A stretch of 64,000 bases of DNA from an uncultured Clostridia bacterium (GCA_934444735.1 CAKSDE010000001.1:62001-126000), one strand, 5' to 3'; numbered from the stretch's first letter, positions 36,595 to 46,585 are shown. Notes: generated by a model not told the origin, from the sequence alone. Made by a program: numbers and translations.

Positions 36595-37962
36595 ATGCTG
36601 AATCCGTTTGAAATAACAGAAACGATACATATGATCGACAAGGAAAATCTGGACATAAGAACCATTACGATGGGGATAAGCTTAAAAAGCTGCGCCGATC
36701 CCGATGTTGACCGTATGTGTGCTAAGATATATGAAAAGATCACCACCCTTGCGAAGAATTTGGTAAAGGTCGGTGAGGATATTGAGGAGCAGTACGATAT
36801 TCCGATTATAAATAAGCGTATTTCGGTAACACCGATTGCAACGCTTGTGGATTGTCTGGAAAACCCGAGCATTGAGGCTTGCGTAAAAATTGCAAAAACT
36901 CTCGACAGGGCGGCGCATACAGTCGGCGTAAATTTTATCGGCGGTTACAGCGCCTTGGTTCATAAGGGCTATACAAAAGGCGAAAAGCTCTTGATTGAGT
37001 CGATTCCTTATGCGCTTTCCGAAACCGAGCTTGTATGTTCGAGCGTTAATGTGGCGACAACAAGAGCCGGAATTAATATGGACGCGGTTGCCGAGATGGG
37101 AAGAATAGTAAAAAAGACGGCGGAGCTTACAAAGGATAACGGCGCTTTAGGGTGCGCAAAGCTTGTGGTGTTTGCCAATGCCGTTGAGGATAATCCGTTT
37201 ATGGCGGGCGCATTCCACGGCGAGGGCGAAGGCGAGTGCGTTATAAATGTCGGAGTGAGCGGCCCGGGCGTTGTAAAGTGTGCACTGGAAAAGGTTAAAG
37301 GCGAGCCGTTCGGAGTGGTTGCGGAGACAATCAAAAAGACAGCGTTTAAGATAACGCGTATGGGACAGCTTGTGGCGCAGGAGGCGTCAAGAAGGCTTAA
37401 TGTACCGTTCGGAATCGTAGATTTATCGCTTGCACCGACACCGGCTGTGGGCGACAGCGTTGCATATATATTGGAAGAGATGGGTTTGGAAAAGTGCGGA
37501 ACTCACGGTACGACCGCGGCTTTGGCACTTTTGAACGACGCCGTTAAAAAGGGCGGCATTATGGCATCATCGTCTGTCGGAGGGCTTTCGGGCGCGTTTA
37601 TTCCGGTAAGCGAGGACGCGGGAATGATCGCGGCGGCAGAGGCAGGTGTTCTGACACTGGAAAAGCTCGAGGCGATGACCTGTGTATGCTCTGTGGGACT
37701 TGACATGATCGTTGTCCCGGGAGATACGAGTGCCGAAACAATCTCGGCGATTATCGCCGATGAGGCGGCAATCGGCATGGTAAACAGCAAGACTACGGCG
37801 GTAAGACTTATCCCGGCACCGGGAAAAACGGTCGGCGATACCGTTGAGTTCGGCGGACTTTTGGGAAGTGGCCCGGTTATGCCGGTCAAGGAATATAAGA
37901 GCGATGAATTTATAAAACGAGGCGGCAGAATCCCTGCACCGCTGCAATCGCTTAAAAACTGA
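36595..37962 (+). CDS. UPF0210 (DUF711) family protein
   Basis: A 455-residue protein of the UPF0210 family, sometimes called PFL family for its fold similarity to pyruvate formate-lyase. It carries no glycyl radical motif and is not a radical enzyme. Conserved glycine-rich segments include VNFIGGYSALVHKG, GAFHGEGEGECVINVGVSGP and GTHGTTAALALLNDAVKKGG. Its neighbour is the UPF0237 ACT protein, the standard pairing in Gram-positive bacteria. The biochemical role is unknown. Only 41 bases separate it from the ATPase operon, and I see no terminator between them. Confidence 0.93.
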   Translation: MLNPFEITETIHMIDKENLDIRTITMGISLKSCADPDVDRMCAKIYEKITTLAKNLVKVGEDIEEQYDIPIINKRISVTPIATLVDCLENPSIEACVKIAKTLDRAAHTVGVNFIGGYSALVHKGYTKGEKLLIESIPYALSETELVCSSVNVATTRAGINMDAVAEMGRIVKKTAELTKDNGALGCAKLVVFANAVEDNPFMAGAFHGEGEGECVINVGVSGPGVVKCALEKVKGEPFGVVAETIKKTAFKITRMGQLVAQEASRRLNVPFGIVDLSLAPTPAVGDSVAYILEEMGLEKCGTHGTTAALALLNDAVKKGGIMASSSVGGLSGAFIPVSEDAGMIAAAEAGVLTLEKLEAMTCVCSVGLDMIVVPGDTSAETISAIIADEAAIGMVNSKTTAVRLIPAPGKTVGDTVEFGGLLGSGPVMPVKEYKSDEFIKRGGRIPAPLQSLKN

Positions 37963-38003
37963 TTTACGGCGAATTTTGAAACTTTGGAAACGGAGATGTA
38001 ATT

Positions 38004-38312
38004 ATGGATGAGATAATAGACAGAATAATTGCTATAGAGGACGAAGCCCAGCGCCTGATAAAGGACGCCAAAGAAGAAAAGGCGAATCTCGGTCAGGTTA
38101 TAGAGGGCGAAGTTGAATCCATGCATAAGGACATGGAGGAAAGAATAAAAAAGAAACAGGAAACCTTAAAGGATTACGAGGACGAGGAAGTTGAAAAGAA
38201 AATTTCCGCGATAAACAAAAAGCTTTCCGAGAATATGGAGAAAATCGATAAAAAAGCGGCAGAGAAAAAGGAAAGCTGGATTGAAGATTTAGTTAATAAC
38301 GTTATCGGATAA
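38004..38312 (+). CDS. V/A-type ATPase peripheral stalk subunit H (coiled coil)
   Basis: A 102-residue, highly charged, almost wholly helical protein (for example EDEAQRLIKDAKEEKANLG, EEVEKKISAINKKLSE). It is the first gene of the V-type ATPase operon, the position of the subunit H/G coiled coil that pairs with subunit E to form the peripheral stalk. Its sequence alone is low in information; the assignment rests on composition and position. The ATG follows ACGGAGATG. Confidence 0.75.
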   Translation: MDEIIDRIIAIEDEAQRLIKDAKEEKANLGQVIEGEVESMHKDMEERIKKKQETLKDYEDEEVEKKISAINKKLSENMEKIDKKAAEKKESWIEDLVNNVIG

Positions 38313-38333
38313 GGCGGAAAAGGGGACTTTTTT

Positions 38334-39374
38334 ATGAATACATATATTGCGGTTGCGACAAAAGCAAGAGCCATGTATGGGGAATGTCTTACAAACGAGG
38401 ATTTTGCAAATCTTATGAATAAAAAGACCGTTGCCGAAATATTTGCATATTTAAAGGCGAACAGCTCATATAAACGGTTTTTTAAAGATTTGAGCGAAAC
38501 CGATGTGCACAGAGGCGAGATTGAAAAGCTTTTGTGGAAAGAAATTTCGGACGAATATAAAAGAATCCAGAATTTTGTGGACGCTTCAAAATCTCAGGTT
38601 TTGCAGTTTTGGTTTGCGCGGCATGAGGTGGATTTCTTAAAACACAGTATAAGAAATATTTATAACCACGAAAATGCAATGTATCGGTTCGGCGGCAACG
38701 ATGAATTTGACGAGTTTTTCAAAAAGCACACAATGATTGATGTGGAAATGTGTAAAAATGCGACCTGCCTGTCGGATTTTGCAAAGGCGTGTGAGAGGAC
38801 GGTTTACGCTGAGGCGCTGAACCGTGCAGAGTCGGTAAATGCGGACTATTTCTCGATTGCGATGAGCCTGGACGGTTTATTCTATAAGCTTTTGTGGGGT
38901 TCGGCGGATAAGTATCTGTCTGGAAACGAGAAAAAGCTTTTTGAGGATTTTGTCGGAACAGATGTTGATATGTTAAATATCATGTGGATATACCGGAGCA
39001 AGAAATATTTCAAATTTGACAATAAGATTATATACACATATCTTTTGCCGGTGAAGTATAAGCTAAACGACGCGCTTTTGACATCTATGGTCGAGGCGCA
39101 GGACCCGGAGAACATACCGAAGCTTTTGGAGAATACAAAATATAAGGATTTGTTCGACGGAGTAGAGGACGGTTATTTCATTGAGGAGAATTACCGTAGG
39201 AAAAGATACAAAATAAATAAGAAGATATTCCGAACAAATCCGGAGACGATCGCAGGCTTGTTCGCATATCTCGGCTTGAAAGAGCTGGAAATTTTAAATA
39301 TAACCCGTATTATTGAGGGTATCAGATATGATATCAATCCCGAGCTTATCAAAAAGCATTTGGGGATTGTTTAG
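38334..39374 (+). CDS. ntpC: V/A-type ATPase subunit C
   Basis: A 346-residue all-helical protein of the V/A-ATPase C (d-like) family, opening YIAVATKARAMYGECLTNED and carrying EVDFLKHSIRNIYNH and NIMWIYRSKKYFKFD. It couples the central stalk to the membrane ring. The gene lies between subunits H and I, with a GGAAAAGGGG site before the ATG. Confidence 0.9.
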   Translation: MNTYIAVATKARAMYGECLTNEDFANLMNKKTVAEIFAYLKANSSYKRFFKDLSETDVHRGEIEKLLWKEISDEYKRIQNFVDASKSQVLQFWFARHEVDFLKHSIRNIYNHENAMYRFGGNDEFDEFFKKHTMIDVEMCKNATCLSDFAKACERTVYAEALNRAESVNADYFSIAMSLDGLFYKLLWGSADKYLSGNEKKLFEDFVGTDVDMLNIMWIYRSKKYFKFDNKIIYTYLLPVKYKLNDALLTSMVEAQDPENIPKLLENTKYKDLFDGVEDGYFIEENYRRKRYKINKKIFRTNPETIAGLFAYLGLKELEILNITRIIEGIRYDINPELIKKHLGIV

Positions 39375-39386
39375 GAGGTGTTGCTG

Positions 39387-41264
39387 ATGGCTATAGTAAA
39401 GATGGTTGCCGTGACCATTGCGGGAAAAATTGAAAAGTTTGACAGAGTTGTGGAAAAGTATGTCTATAACCAAGACATTCATTTGGAAAACGCAATTTCG
39501 GTACTCGGCAATAAAAAAAGACTCAGCGCGTTTGATGACAGTGTGAGATATGATTCGCTTGTAAAAAATGCGGAGAATATCATAAAGATTGCAGGCTTTA
39601 AGGACGATAAGTCCGAAATCTTCCGCGATTCAATGACATATGAGGAAATGAGCGGATTTTTGGACGGCTTAAATGCTAAAATAAACGAGCAGAACGGACG
39701 GCGCGAAGATCTTTTATCGGAGCTTGCGAGTAATAAAAAAGGCATAAAGAGTCTTGAGAATATGAAGAATATAACAGGCGATATATCAAGGCTCGGCAAT
39801 ATGGAATTTGTCTACTGCCGATTCGGAAAAATTCCGAAAGGCGGCTACAAAATGCTTAATACCTATCTTGCGGATATGGACATTATTTTCTTAAAGACCA
39901 GTGAGGACGAGAATAATGTCTGGGGATTTTACTTTGCGCCGCAGGAAGATGTACACAGGATAGACGATTTGTTTACATCTATGTATTTTGAGAGAATAAT
40001 CTTCCCGAGAGGTATTGCGGGAAGCCCTGCCGAGATAAGCCAAAAGCTTTCAAAGCGCAATGACGAGATACAAAAGGAACTGGACAGTCTTTCGGTAGAT
40101 GTAGGCTATGAAAAGGAGCTGTTTGAGGTTTACCGTACGGCGAAAAAGCGGCAGAAGTTTGCAGATGTCAGGAGCAATGCGGCGCACTCGATCGATTATT
40201 TCTACATTGTCGGATGGATGTCTAAAAAAGACGCCCAAAATATGGAGGATACAATCGAAAACGATAAAGATGTCATGCTTTTCTATTCGGAGGATCCGGA
40301 TAACTTAAAGGATATTGTAAAACCGCCGACAAAGCTTAAAAATAATCCGATTTTCAAGCCGTTTGAGTTTTTCGTAAAGATGTACGGCTATCCGGGATAT
40401 AAAGAGATTGACCCGACACCGCTTTTGGCGATAACGTATATACTGTTTTTCGGAATGATGTTCGGTGATGTCGGACAGAGCCTGGTATTCGTAATCGGAG
40501 GATTTTTGGTTTATAAGTTCACTAAATTCGAGCTTGCGAGGATTGTCGGGATAGTCGGAATATCGGGAACAGTATTCGGTTATCTGTACGGTTCGGTGTT
40601 CGGAAACGAGGAGATAATCCATGGCATACTGCCGCCTATGGAAAATATAACATTCCTGCTTTTGGGAACTGTTTCAATCGGCGGATTTATCATAATTCTC
40701 GGCATGATATTAAATATCATAAATGCTTTCGATAACCGACGGTACGGCGAGATGATTTTCGGGCATAACGGAATTGCGGGACTGATTTTCTATACGTCGC
40801 TCCTTTTAACGGTACTTACCATGGTTGTTGACGCGATTAAAATCCCGGTTGCACTTTTGGTGACACTGCTGGTGATTTCATTTATTGCAATTTACCTGTG
40901 CGAGCCGCTGTCAAACCTTGTTGAGGGTAAAAAAGACTGGCTCCCGAAAGACGGCATATTCTATGTGCAGAGCATATTCGAGCTTGTCGAGGTGATTTTG
41001 AGCTACTTCTCAAATACAATATCATTCTTGAGAATCGGCGCGTTTGCCATTGTCCATGTCGGTATGATGATGGCGGTAAAGGTGCTGGCGACGGGCGGCC
41101 CTGTAAAGACTATAATAGTATCGATACTCGGAAATATACTCGTTATGGTTTTGGAAGGCTTGGTTGTAGGTATTCAGGTATTAAGACTTGAATATTATGA
41201 AATGTTCTCAAGGTACTTTACCGGAAACGGTAAACCCTTTAAATCATTAAAAAATAATAAATAG
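39387..41264 (+). CDS. ntpI: V/A-type ATPase subunit I (membrane stator, a-subunit equivalent)
   Basis: The ATG at 39387 follows AGGAGGTG; the GTG at 39378 is inside that site. The 625-residue protein has a cytoplasmic half with coiled-coil arms (to about 340) and a membrane half with several hydrophobic spans from LLAITYILFFGMMFGDVGQS onward, including the conserved SNTISFLRIGAFAIVHVGMM. It forms the ion half-channels against the K ring. The membrane part has the length and motifs of an intact subunit. Confidence 0.95.
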   Translation: MAIVKMVAVTIAGKIEKFDRVVEKYVYNQDIHLENAISVLGNKKRLSAFDDSVRYDSLVKNAENIIKIAGFKDDKSEIFRDSMTYEEMSGFLDGLNAKINEQNGRREDLLSELASNKKGIKSLENMKNITGDISRLGNMEFVYCRFGKIPKGGYKMLNTYLADMDIIFLKTSEDENNVWGFYFAPQEDVHRIDDLFTSMYFERIIFPRGIAGSPAEISQKLSKRNDEIQKELDSLSVDVGYEKELFEVYRTAKKRQKFADVRSNAAHSIDYFYIVGWMSKKDAQNMEDTIENDKDVMLFYSEDPDNLKDIVKPPTKLKNNPIFKPFEFFVKMYGYPGYKEIDPTPLLAITYILFFGMMFGDVGQSLVFVIGGFLVYKFTKFELARIVGIVGISGTVFGYLYGSVFGNEEIIHGILPPMENITFLLLGTVSIGGFIIILGMILNIINAFDNRRYGEMIFGHNGIAGLIFYTSLLLTVLTMVVDAIKIPVALLVTLLVISFIAIYLCEPLSNLVEGKKDWLPKDGIFYVQSIFELVEVILSYFSNTISFLRIGAFAIVHVGMMMAVKVLATGGPVKTIIVSILGNILVMVLEGLVVGIQVLRLEYYEMFSRYFTGNGKPFKSLKNNK

Positions 41265-41283
41265 AAAAACGGAGGAATTAAAA

Positions 41284-41706
41284 ATGTTAATGAATGTATT
41301 ATTTGTATTGGTATTGGTTTCTGTTATGGCTCCTTTAGCCATATATAAAATTTCGGGTAACAAAAACGGTAAAGAGTGTCTGGTAATCAACATGATTACA
41401 TTTTTCGGACTCATGCTTGCGGGAACTGCTTATTCTTTGGGATGTGCGCTGCCTGCATTTGCAGAGGGCGCTGAGGCTGCTGCCGGATTATCTGTCGGCG
41501 ACGGTTTAAAATATATCGGTGCAGCTTTATCAACCGGTATATCGGGTCTTGGCGGCGGTATCGCCGTTGCATCTGCCGCATCTGCCGCAATCGGCGCTAT
41601 GAGCGAAAATGAGGGTATTATGGGTAAGACACTTATCTTCGTTGCTTTGGCAGAAGGTATCGCACTTTACGGTCTGGTTATCTCTATCATGATTATAAAC
41701 GGTTAA
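41284..41706 (+). CDS. ntpK: V/A-type ATPase proteolipid subunit K
   Basis: A 140-residue, very hydrophobic protein with four predicted spans (about 3-22, 33-55, 75-104 and 114-138). The second hairpin is the clear proteolipid unit: ISGLGGGIAVASAASAAIGA and FVALAEGIALYGLV, with the ion-binding glutamate at about 124. The first hairpin lacks an acidic ion-binding residue in a matching place. One carboxylate per four helices is the V-type arrangement, suited to a pump. The residue after the glutamate is glycine, not Ser/Thr, so the ion (proton or sodium) cannot be decided from this. Confidence 0.92.
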   Translation: MLMNVLFVLVLVSVMAPLAIYKISGNKNGKECLVINMITFFGLMLAGTAYSLGCALPAFAEGAEAAAGLSVGDGLKYIGAALSTGISGLGGGIAVASAASAAIGAMSENEGIMGKTLIFVALAEGIALYGLVISIMIING

Positions 41707-41748
41707 TGATAATTTTTTAACCGTGACAAAAAGGAATGGTTACAGATT

Positions 41749-42057
41749 ATGAAGATGTTTCTTATAAGCGATAATATAGATACACAAATCGGCATGAGAA
41801 TTGCCGGGGTGGAGGGCATTGTGATACATACGGCGGAGGATATGAAAAACGCGGTAAAAGATGTTATCGCGGATAAATCGGTCGGCGTATTGCTGCTGAC
41901 CGAAAAAGCGGCGGAGCTGGATCATGCATATATCAGGGATTTAAAAATCACGCTGCATACTCCGCTTATTATAGAGATCCCGGACAGACACGGCAGCCGT
42001 GATATCGGGGATTCTATAAACAGTATGGTTTCAGAATCTATCGGTCTGAAACTTTAA
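41749..42057 (+). CDS. V/A-type ATPase subunit F
   Basis: A 102-residue protein with the small Rossmann-like fold of subunit F: MFLISDNIDTQIGMRIAG at the N-terminus and IADKSVGVLLLTEKAAEL in the middle. It binds the central rotor shaft with subunit D. Its ATG follows AAAAAGGAATGG. It is called NtpG in Enterococcus nomenclature, so no symbol is given. Confidence 0.9.
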   Translation: MKMFLISDNIDTQIGMRIAGVEGIVIHTAEDMKNAVKDVIADKSVGVLLLTEKAAELDHAYIRDLKITLHTPLIIEIPDRHGSRDIGDSINSMVSESIGLKL

Positions 42058-42074
42058 GAAAGGCGATGAAATTT

Positions 42075-42656
42075 ATGGATTCTTCAATTGAAGCAAAAAT
42101 AAACAAATTTTCGAGCAGCGTTATGAATGAGGCTCAAAAAAAGCTTGATGAACTCAAAAAGGAAATTCAAGAGAAGAAGTCCGAGGTTTTGGACAGCAAA
42201 AACGATGAATTTTTGGGTGAAGCATATGAGAAAATTCAAGGGTATATTTCCGCAATACAAAAAGAGGATAACGACAAGGTAAGAAATGCGGAATTTGATG
42301 CCAAAAAAGCACTTCTCAAAAAAAGAGAGGGCATTATTGAAGATGTGTTTGAAACGGCAAAGACAAAGCTCGAAGATTTTGCGAAAAGCGATGAATATAA
42401 GACATGGCTTGAAGAAAAGCTTAAAAAAGCTCTTGCGGAATCGGGAGAGGGCAAAAAGGAAATATATATGACCGAGCGCGACAAGAATCTAATCGGGGTT
42501 ACGGAAGATGTTGTACCCGTTTCGGAAAAAGATTTTTGGGGCGGCGTTCGTGTAGAGAATCTTGAAAAAGGAATTTTGGTTGATTATTCTTTCTATAATC
42601 TGCTTGAAGATCAAAGAGGGGATTTCCTCTCTAAAAGCGGATTGGTGATCGACTAA
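42075..42656 (+). CDS. ntpE: V/A-type ATPase subunit E
   Basis: A 193-residue protein with a long N-terminal charged helix (NEAQKKLDELKKEIQEKK) and a globular C-terminus with GGVRVENLEKGILVDYSF, typical of the peripheral stalk subunit E. The in-frame ATG at 42066 is only two bases after AAGAAAGG, so the ATG at 42075 is preferred. The gene lies between subunits F and A. Confidence 0.88.
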   Translation: MDSSIEAKINKFSSSVMNEAQKKLDELKKEIQEKKSEVLDSKNDEFLGEAYEKIQGYISAIQKEDNDKVRNAEFDAKKALLKKREGIIEDVFETAKTKLEDFAKSDEYKTWLEEKLKKALAESGEGKKEIYMTERDKNLIGVTEDVVPVSEKDFWGGVRVENLEKGILVDYSFYNLLEDQRGDFLSKSGLVID

Positions 42657-42675
42657 AGAAGGGATTTGATAGATT

Positions 42676-44445
42676 ATGGCATATGGCAGAATACAGGGCA
42701 TTAACGGCCCGGTTATAAAGGTAAGCGGCGCTTCGGATTTTTGTATGCAGGAAATGGTATATGTCGGAGAATCGGAGCTTATCGGAGAAGTTATAGGCGT
42801 TACCGATGAGGCGGCAATCGTTCAGGTGTATGAAGATACCGAGGGCTTGAAAATCGGCGAAGTTGTTAAAAATACGGGAAGCCCGCTGTGCGTTACTTTG
42901 GCACCGGGCATATTATCGAATATTTTTGACGGTATACAGCGTCCTTTAAAAGATATAAGAGACCGTTTCGGTTCGTTTATCGGGCGTGGTGTAAGCTTTA
43001 ATGCGCTGGATACCGAGAAAAAATGGAAAACCGAGATAACCGCAAAAGTTGGGGACAGTGTTAAGGCAGGCGATATTATCGCTGAAGTTCCCGAAACATC
43101 GCTTATTATGCACAAGATTATGATTCCGCATGGAATAAGCGGAGAAATAACATGGGTTGCAAAAAGCGGTGAATATACAATAAGCGACTGTTTGGCAAAG
43201 GTTAAAACCGAGGACGGCGAAAAGGAAATCACCATGACTCAGAAATGGCCGATAAAGACCGAGCGTCCGTATGAGGTAAGACAGCCTATTTCGCGTCCGC
43301 TTGTTACGGGACAGAGAATAATAGACTCCATATTCCCGCTGGCAAAGGGCGGAGCTGCAGCAATCCCGGGCGGATTCGGAACCGGAAAAACAATGAACCA
43401 GCACCAGATTGCAAAGTGGTGCGATGCGGATATTATAGTATATATCGGCTGCGGCGAGCGCGGAAATGAGATGACGCAGGTTTTGGAGGAATTTTCGGAG
43501 CTTATCGATCCGAAATCGAATAAGCCGCTTTTGGACAGAACCGTACTTATCGCAAATACGTCAAATATGCCGGTTGCGGCACGTGAGGCGAGTATCTATA
43601 CCGGTGTAACTCTTGCAGAGTATTATCGCGATATGGGTTATCACGTTGCGCTTATGGCAGATTCGACATCACGTTGGGCGGAGGCTTTAAGAGAAATCTC
43701 GGGACGTCTGGAGGAAATGCCGGCGGAGGAAGGTTTCCCGGCATATCTGGCATCTAGGCTTTCGGCATTTTATGAGCGCGCAGGGTATGTCACAAACTTA
43801 AACGGCAGCGAAGGCTCGGTTACTTTGATCGGTGCGGTATCTCCGCAGGGGGGTGACTTTTCGGAGCCTGTAACGCAGAATACGAAGAGATTTACAAGAT
43901 GTTTCTGGGCATTGGATAAGGCTTTGGCTTATGCAAGACATTATCCGGCAATAAACTGGCTGAACAGCTATTCGGCATATACGGAGGATCTTGAGGATTG
44001 GTACAGCAAGAACGTATCGCCCGACTTTATGAAAAAGCGCAGCGAGATTATGGCGATATTGGGAGAAGAGGCAAGTCTGATGGAGATAGTAAAGCTTATC
44101 GGTTCAGATGTTCTGCCCGATTCCCAAAAAGCTACGTTAGAGGTGGCAAAGGTGATACGGCAGGGATTTTTGCAGCAAAATGCTTTCCATAAAGAGGATA
44201 CATATGTTCCGTTGGAGAAACAGGAGCGAATGATGGATATTATCCTTTACTTAAATGATAAGCTGCATGAGCTGGTAGAAAGATCGATCCCTGTATCAAA
44301 GTTTGCACAAACAGGCGTAAGTGATGAAATCATAAGAATAAAATATACTGTAAAAAATGACGATTTAAGTCCGTTTGTTGTATTGAAAAACAAAATCGAT
44401 ATGGCTGTCAAGAAGATTTTATCTGAGTATGACGTGGAGAATTAA
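42676..44445 (+). CDS. ntpA: V/A-type ATPase catalytic subunit A
   Basis: A 589-residue catalytic subunit. The P-loop is GGFGTGKTMNQHQ (about 232-244), preceded by the non-homologous insert region, and the Walker B region lies around YHVALMADSTSRWAEALRE. It includes LEEMPAEEGFPAYLASRLS and the C-terminal helical domain. Full length for the family. With subunit B it forms the hexameric head that hydrolyses or makes ATP. Confidence 0.97.
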   Translation: MAYGRIQGINGPVIKVSGASDFCMQEMVYVGESELIGEVIGVTDEAAIVQVYEDTEGLKIGEVVKNTGSPLCVTLAPGILSNIFDGIQRPLKDIRDRFGSFIGRGVSFNALDTEKKWKTEITAKVGDSVKAGDIIAEVPETSLIMHKIMIPHGISGEITWVAKSGEYTISDCLAKVKTEDGEKEITMTQKWPIKTERPYEVRQPISRPLVTGQRIIDSIFPLAKGGAAAIPGGFGTGKTMNQHQIAKWCDADIIVYIGCGERGNEMTQVLEEFSELIDPKSNKPLLDRTVLIANTSNMPVAAREASIYTGVTLAEYYRDMGYHVALMADSTSRWAEALREISGRLEEMPAEEGFPAYLASRLSAFYERAGYVTNLNGSEGSVTLIGAVSPQGGDFSEPVTQNTKRFTRCFWALDKALAYARHYPAINWLNSYSAYTEDLEDWYSKNVSPDFMKKRSEIMAILGEEASLMEIVKLIGSDVLPDSQKATLEVAKVIRQGFLQQNAFHKEDTYVPLEKQERMMDIILYLNDKLHELVERSIPVSKFAQTGVSDEIIRIKYTVKNDDLSPFVVLKNKIDMAVKKILSEYDVEN

Positions 44446-44478
44446 CGGTTATATTGATACTTGAAAGGAACGATTGAT

Positions 44479-45870
44479 ATGGCAATTGAATATATAGGAC
44501 TGAAAAATATTGAAGGACCTTTGGTTGTTATAGACGGAATAAAAGGTGCGTCCAATGAAGAAATGGTGACGATCACTTTGGACGACGGTTCAAAAAGAAT
44601 AGGACGTATAATAGAGATGGCGGGCGAAAAGGCTGTTGTGCAGGTGTTTGAGGGTACATCGGGACTTTCTTTGGAGAACACAAAAACTAAATTGATGGGT
44701 AAACCGATGATGATGCCGCTTTCAAAAGAGATGCTCGGAAGAACCCTGGACGGTATCGGCAGACCGATTGACGGACTGGGCGATTTTTATGCCGATGAGG
44801 TAAGAAACGTAAACGGCGAACCGATAAACCCTGTATCGAGAGAATATCCGAACAACTTTATTCAGACGGGCATTTCGTCTATCGACTGCCTGACAACGCT
44901 GATAAGAGGGCAAAAGCTGCCGATATTCTCGGGCGACGGTCTGCCGCACGATAATCTGGCGGTACAGATTGCACGTCAGGCAAAGGTTGTTGATGAGGGC
45001 GATTCCGACGATAAATTTGCTATCGTATTTGCGGCAATGGGTGTTAAGCACGATGTTGCGAACTACTTTAAGAAATCATTTGAGGAAAGCGGTGTTCTGG
45101 GAAAGGTTGTAATGTTTTTGAACCTTTCAAACGATCCGGTTGTTGAGAGAATTATAACGCCGAGATGTGCGCTTACCGCTGCGGAATATCTGGCATTCAA
45201 GCATGATATGCACGTTTTGGTTATACTGACCGACATGACATCTTATGCCGAGGCTCTGCGTGAGATTTCCTCATCAAAGGGCGAGGTGCCGTCGAGAAAG
45301 GGTTATCCGGGATATCTCTACTCGGATTTGGCGTCACTGTATGAACGCGCCGGAATAATAAAGGACGCAAAAGGCTCGGTTACACAGGTGCCGATTCTTT
45401 CAATGCCTAACGATGATATTACTCACCCGATCCCTGATTTGACAGGGTATATCACAGAAGGACAGATTGTTTTGGGCAGAGATCTTAATATATCGGGCGT
45501 TTACCCGCCTGTTTCGATTCTGCCGTCGCTTTCGCGTTTGATGAAGGACGGTATCGGCGAGGGATTTACAAGGGAGGATCACCCGGCTTTGGCGAATCAG
45601 CTTTTCTCGGCGTACTCAAAGGTTAATGACGCGAAGAGTCTGGCATCTGTAATCGGTGAAGATGAGCTTTCACCGATTGATAAGAAATATATCGAGTTCG
45701 GTAAGGCATTTGACAGTAAGTTTTTGTGTCAGGGACAGTATGAAAACAGAAGTATAACCCAAACGTTGGATTTGGGCTGGGATCTTTTGGGAATACTCCC
45801 GAGAAGTGAGCTTGACCGTGTATCGGACGAAATTCTGGATAAGTACTATAAGCCGAAGGATAATCAATAA
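44479..45870 (+). CDS. ntpB: V/A-type ATPase regulatory subunit B
   Basis: The ATG at 44479 follows TTGAAAGGAACG; the frame opens at a TTG at 44461 inside that site. The 463-residue subunit matches the B family: ISSIDCLTTLIRGQKLPIFS and GDGLPHDNLAVQIARQ replace the P-loop, and PSLSRLMKDGIGEGFTREDH is the family signature. It forms the non-catalytic sites of the head. Confidence 0.97.
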   Translation: MAIEYIGLKNIEGPLVVIDGIKGASNEEMVTITLDDGSKRIGRIIEMAGEKAVVQVFEGTSGLSLENTKTKLMGKPMMMPLSKEMLGRTLDGIGRPIDGLGDFYADEVRNVNGEPINPVSREYPNNFIQTGISSIDCLTTLIRGQKLPIFSGDGLPHDNLAVQIARQAKVVDEGDSDDKFAIVFAAMGVKHDVANYFKKSFEESGVLGKVVMFLNLSNDPVVERIITPRCALTAAEYLAFKHDMHVLVILTDMTSYAEALREISSSKGEVPSRKGYPGYLYSDLASLYERAGIIKDAKGSVTQVPILSMPNDDITHPIPDLTGYITEGQIVLGRDLNISGVYPPVSILPSLSRLMKDGIGEGFTREDHPALANQLFSAYSKVNDAKSLASVIGEDELSPIDKKYIEFGKAFDSKFLCQGQYENRSITQTLDLGWDLLGILPRSELDRVSDEILDKYYKPKDNQ

Positions 45871-45884
45871 AGAGGTGAGGATAT

Positions 45885-46493
45885 ATGGCACAGATAGCGC
45901 CTACAAAGGGTAATCTTATGGCGGCAAAAAATACGTTGCGCCTTTCGCATCAGGGCTATGAAATGCTTGATAAAAAAAGAAATATCCTCATAAGAGAGAT
46001 GATGGCTCTTATAGATGAAGCAAAGACTATCGAGGAAAAGATCGAAACGACATTTTCGGACGCGTATCATGCTTTGGAGAGCGCAAATATAATGATGGGG
46101 TGCGATACCGTTATGGATTTGGCACACTCTGCGGCGGTTGAGGAAAAGGTACAAATCAATTTGCGCAGCGTTATGGGAGTAGAGCTACCGATGACAAAGC
46201 TTTCGCAAAAACACGATAAACCGTCATACAGCTTTTATGAAACAACGTCTGCATTTGATGAAACTTTCGTCAAGTTTTCCGACGTAAAAAGGCTTACGGT
46301 ACGCTTGGCGGAGATTGAAAATTCCGTATACCGCTTAGCGATGGGTATAAAAAAGACGCAGAAAAGAGCCAATGCGTTAAAAAACATTACCATACCTTTG
46401 TATGAATCGATTACAAAGGAAATCAGCAATGCTCTTGAGGAAAAGGAAAGAGAAGAGCATACGAGAATGAAGATTATAAAGCGTAAAAAATAA
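45885..46493 (+). CDS. ntpD: V/A-type ATPase subunit D
   Basis: A 202-residue helical protein, the central rotor shaft: PTKGNLMAAKNTLRLSHQGY at the N-terminus and AMGIKKTQKRANALKNITIP near the C-terminus, both hallmarks of the family. It is the last gene of the operon, 14 bases after subunit B and 37 bases before a terminator. Confidence 0.95.
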   Translation: MAQIAPTKGNLMAAKNTLRLSHQGYEMLDKKRNILIREMMALIDEAKTIEEKIETTFSDAYHALESANIMMGCDTVMDLAHSAAVEEKVQINLRSVMGVELPMTKLSQKHDKPSYSFYETTSAFDETFVKFSDVKRLTVRLAEIENSVYRLAMGIKKTQKRANALKNITIPLYESITKEISNALEEKEREEHTRMKIIKRKK

Positions 46494-46530
46494 AATTCCT
46501 GCGGGCGTACTTTCTGCGCTCGTAGAGAGG

Positions 46531-46562
46531 GGCAGTAAAAAATCAATTGATTTTTTACTGCC
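46531..46562 (+). terminator. Intrinsic terminator of the ATPase operon (AATCAATTGATT-core type)
   Basis: GGCAGTAAAA... pairs with ...TTTTACTGCC around the same core as at 29697-29732, followed by TTTGCTTTTTTT. Confidence 0.9.
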
Positions 46563-46585
46563 TTTGCTTTTTTTACACAAAAAAA

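Noticed and set aside
36595..37962. UPF0210 protein as a second glycyl radical enzyme (family sometimes labelled PFL)
   Set aside because: No glycyl radical loop and no catalytic cysteine motif; the label reflects fold similarity only.
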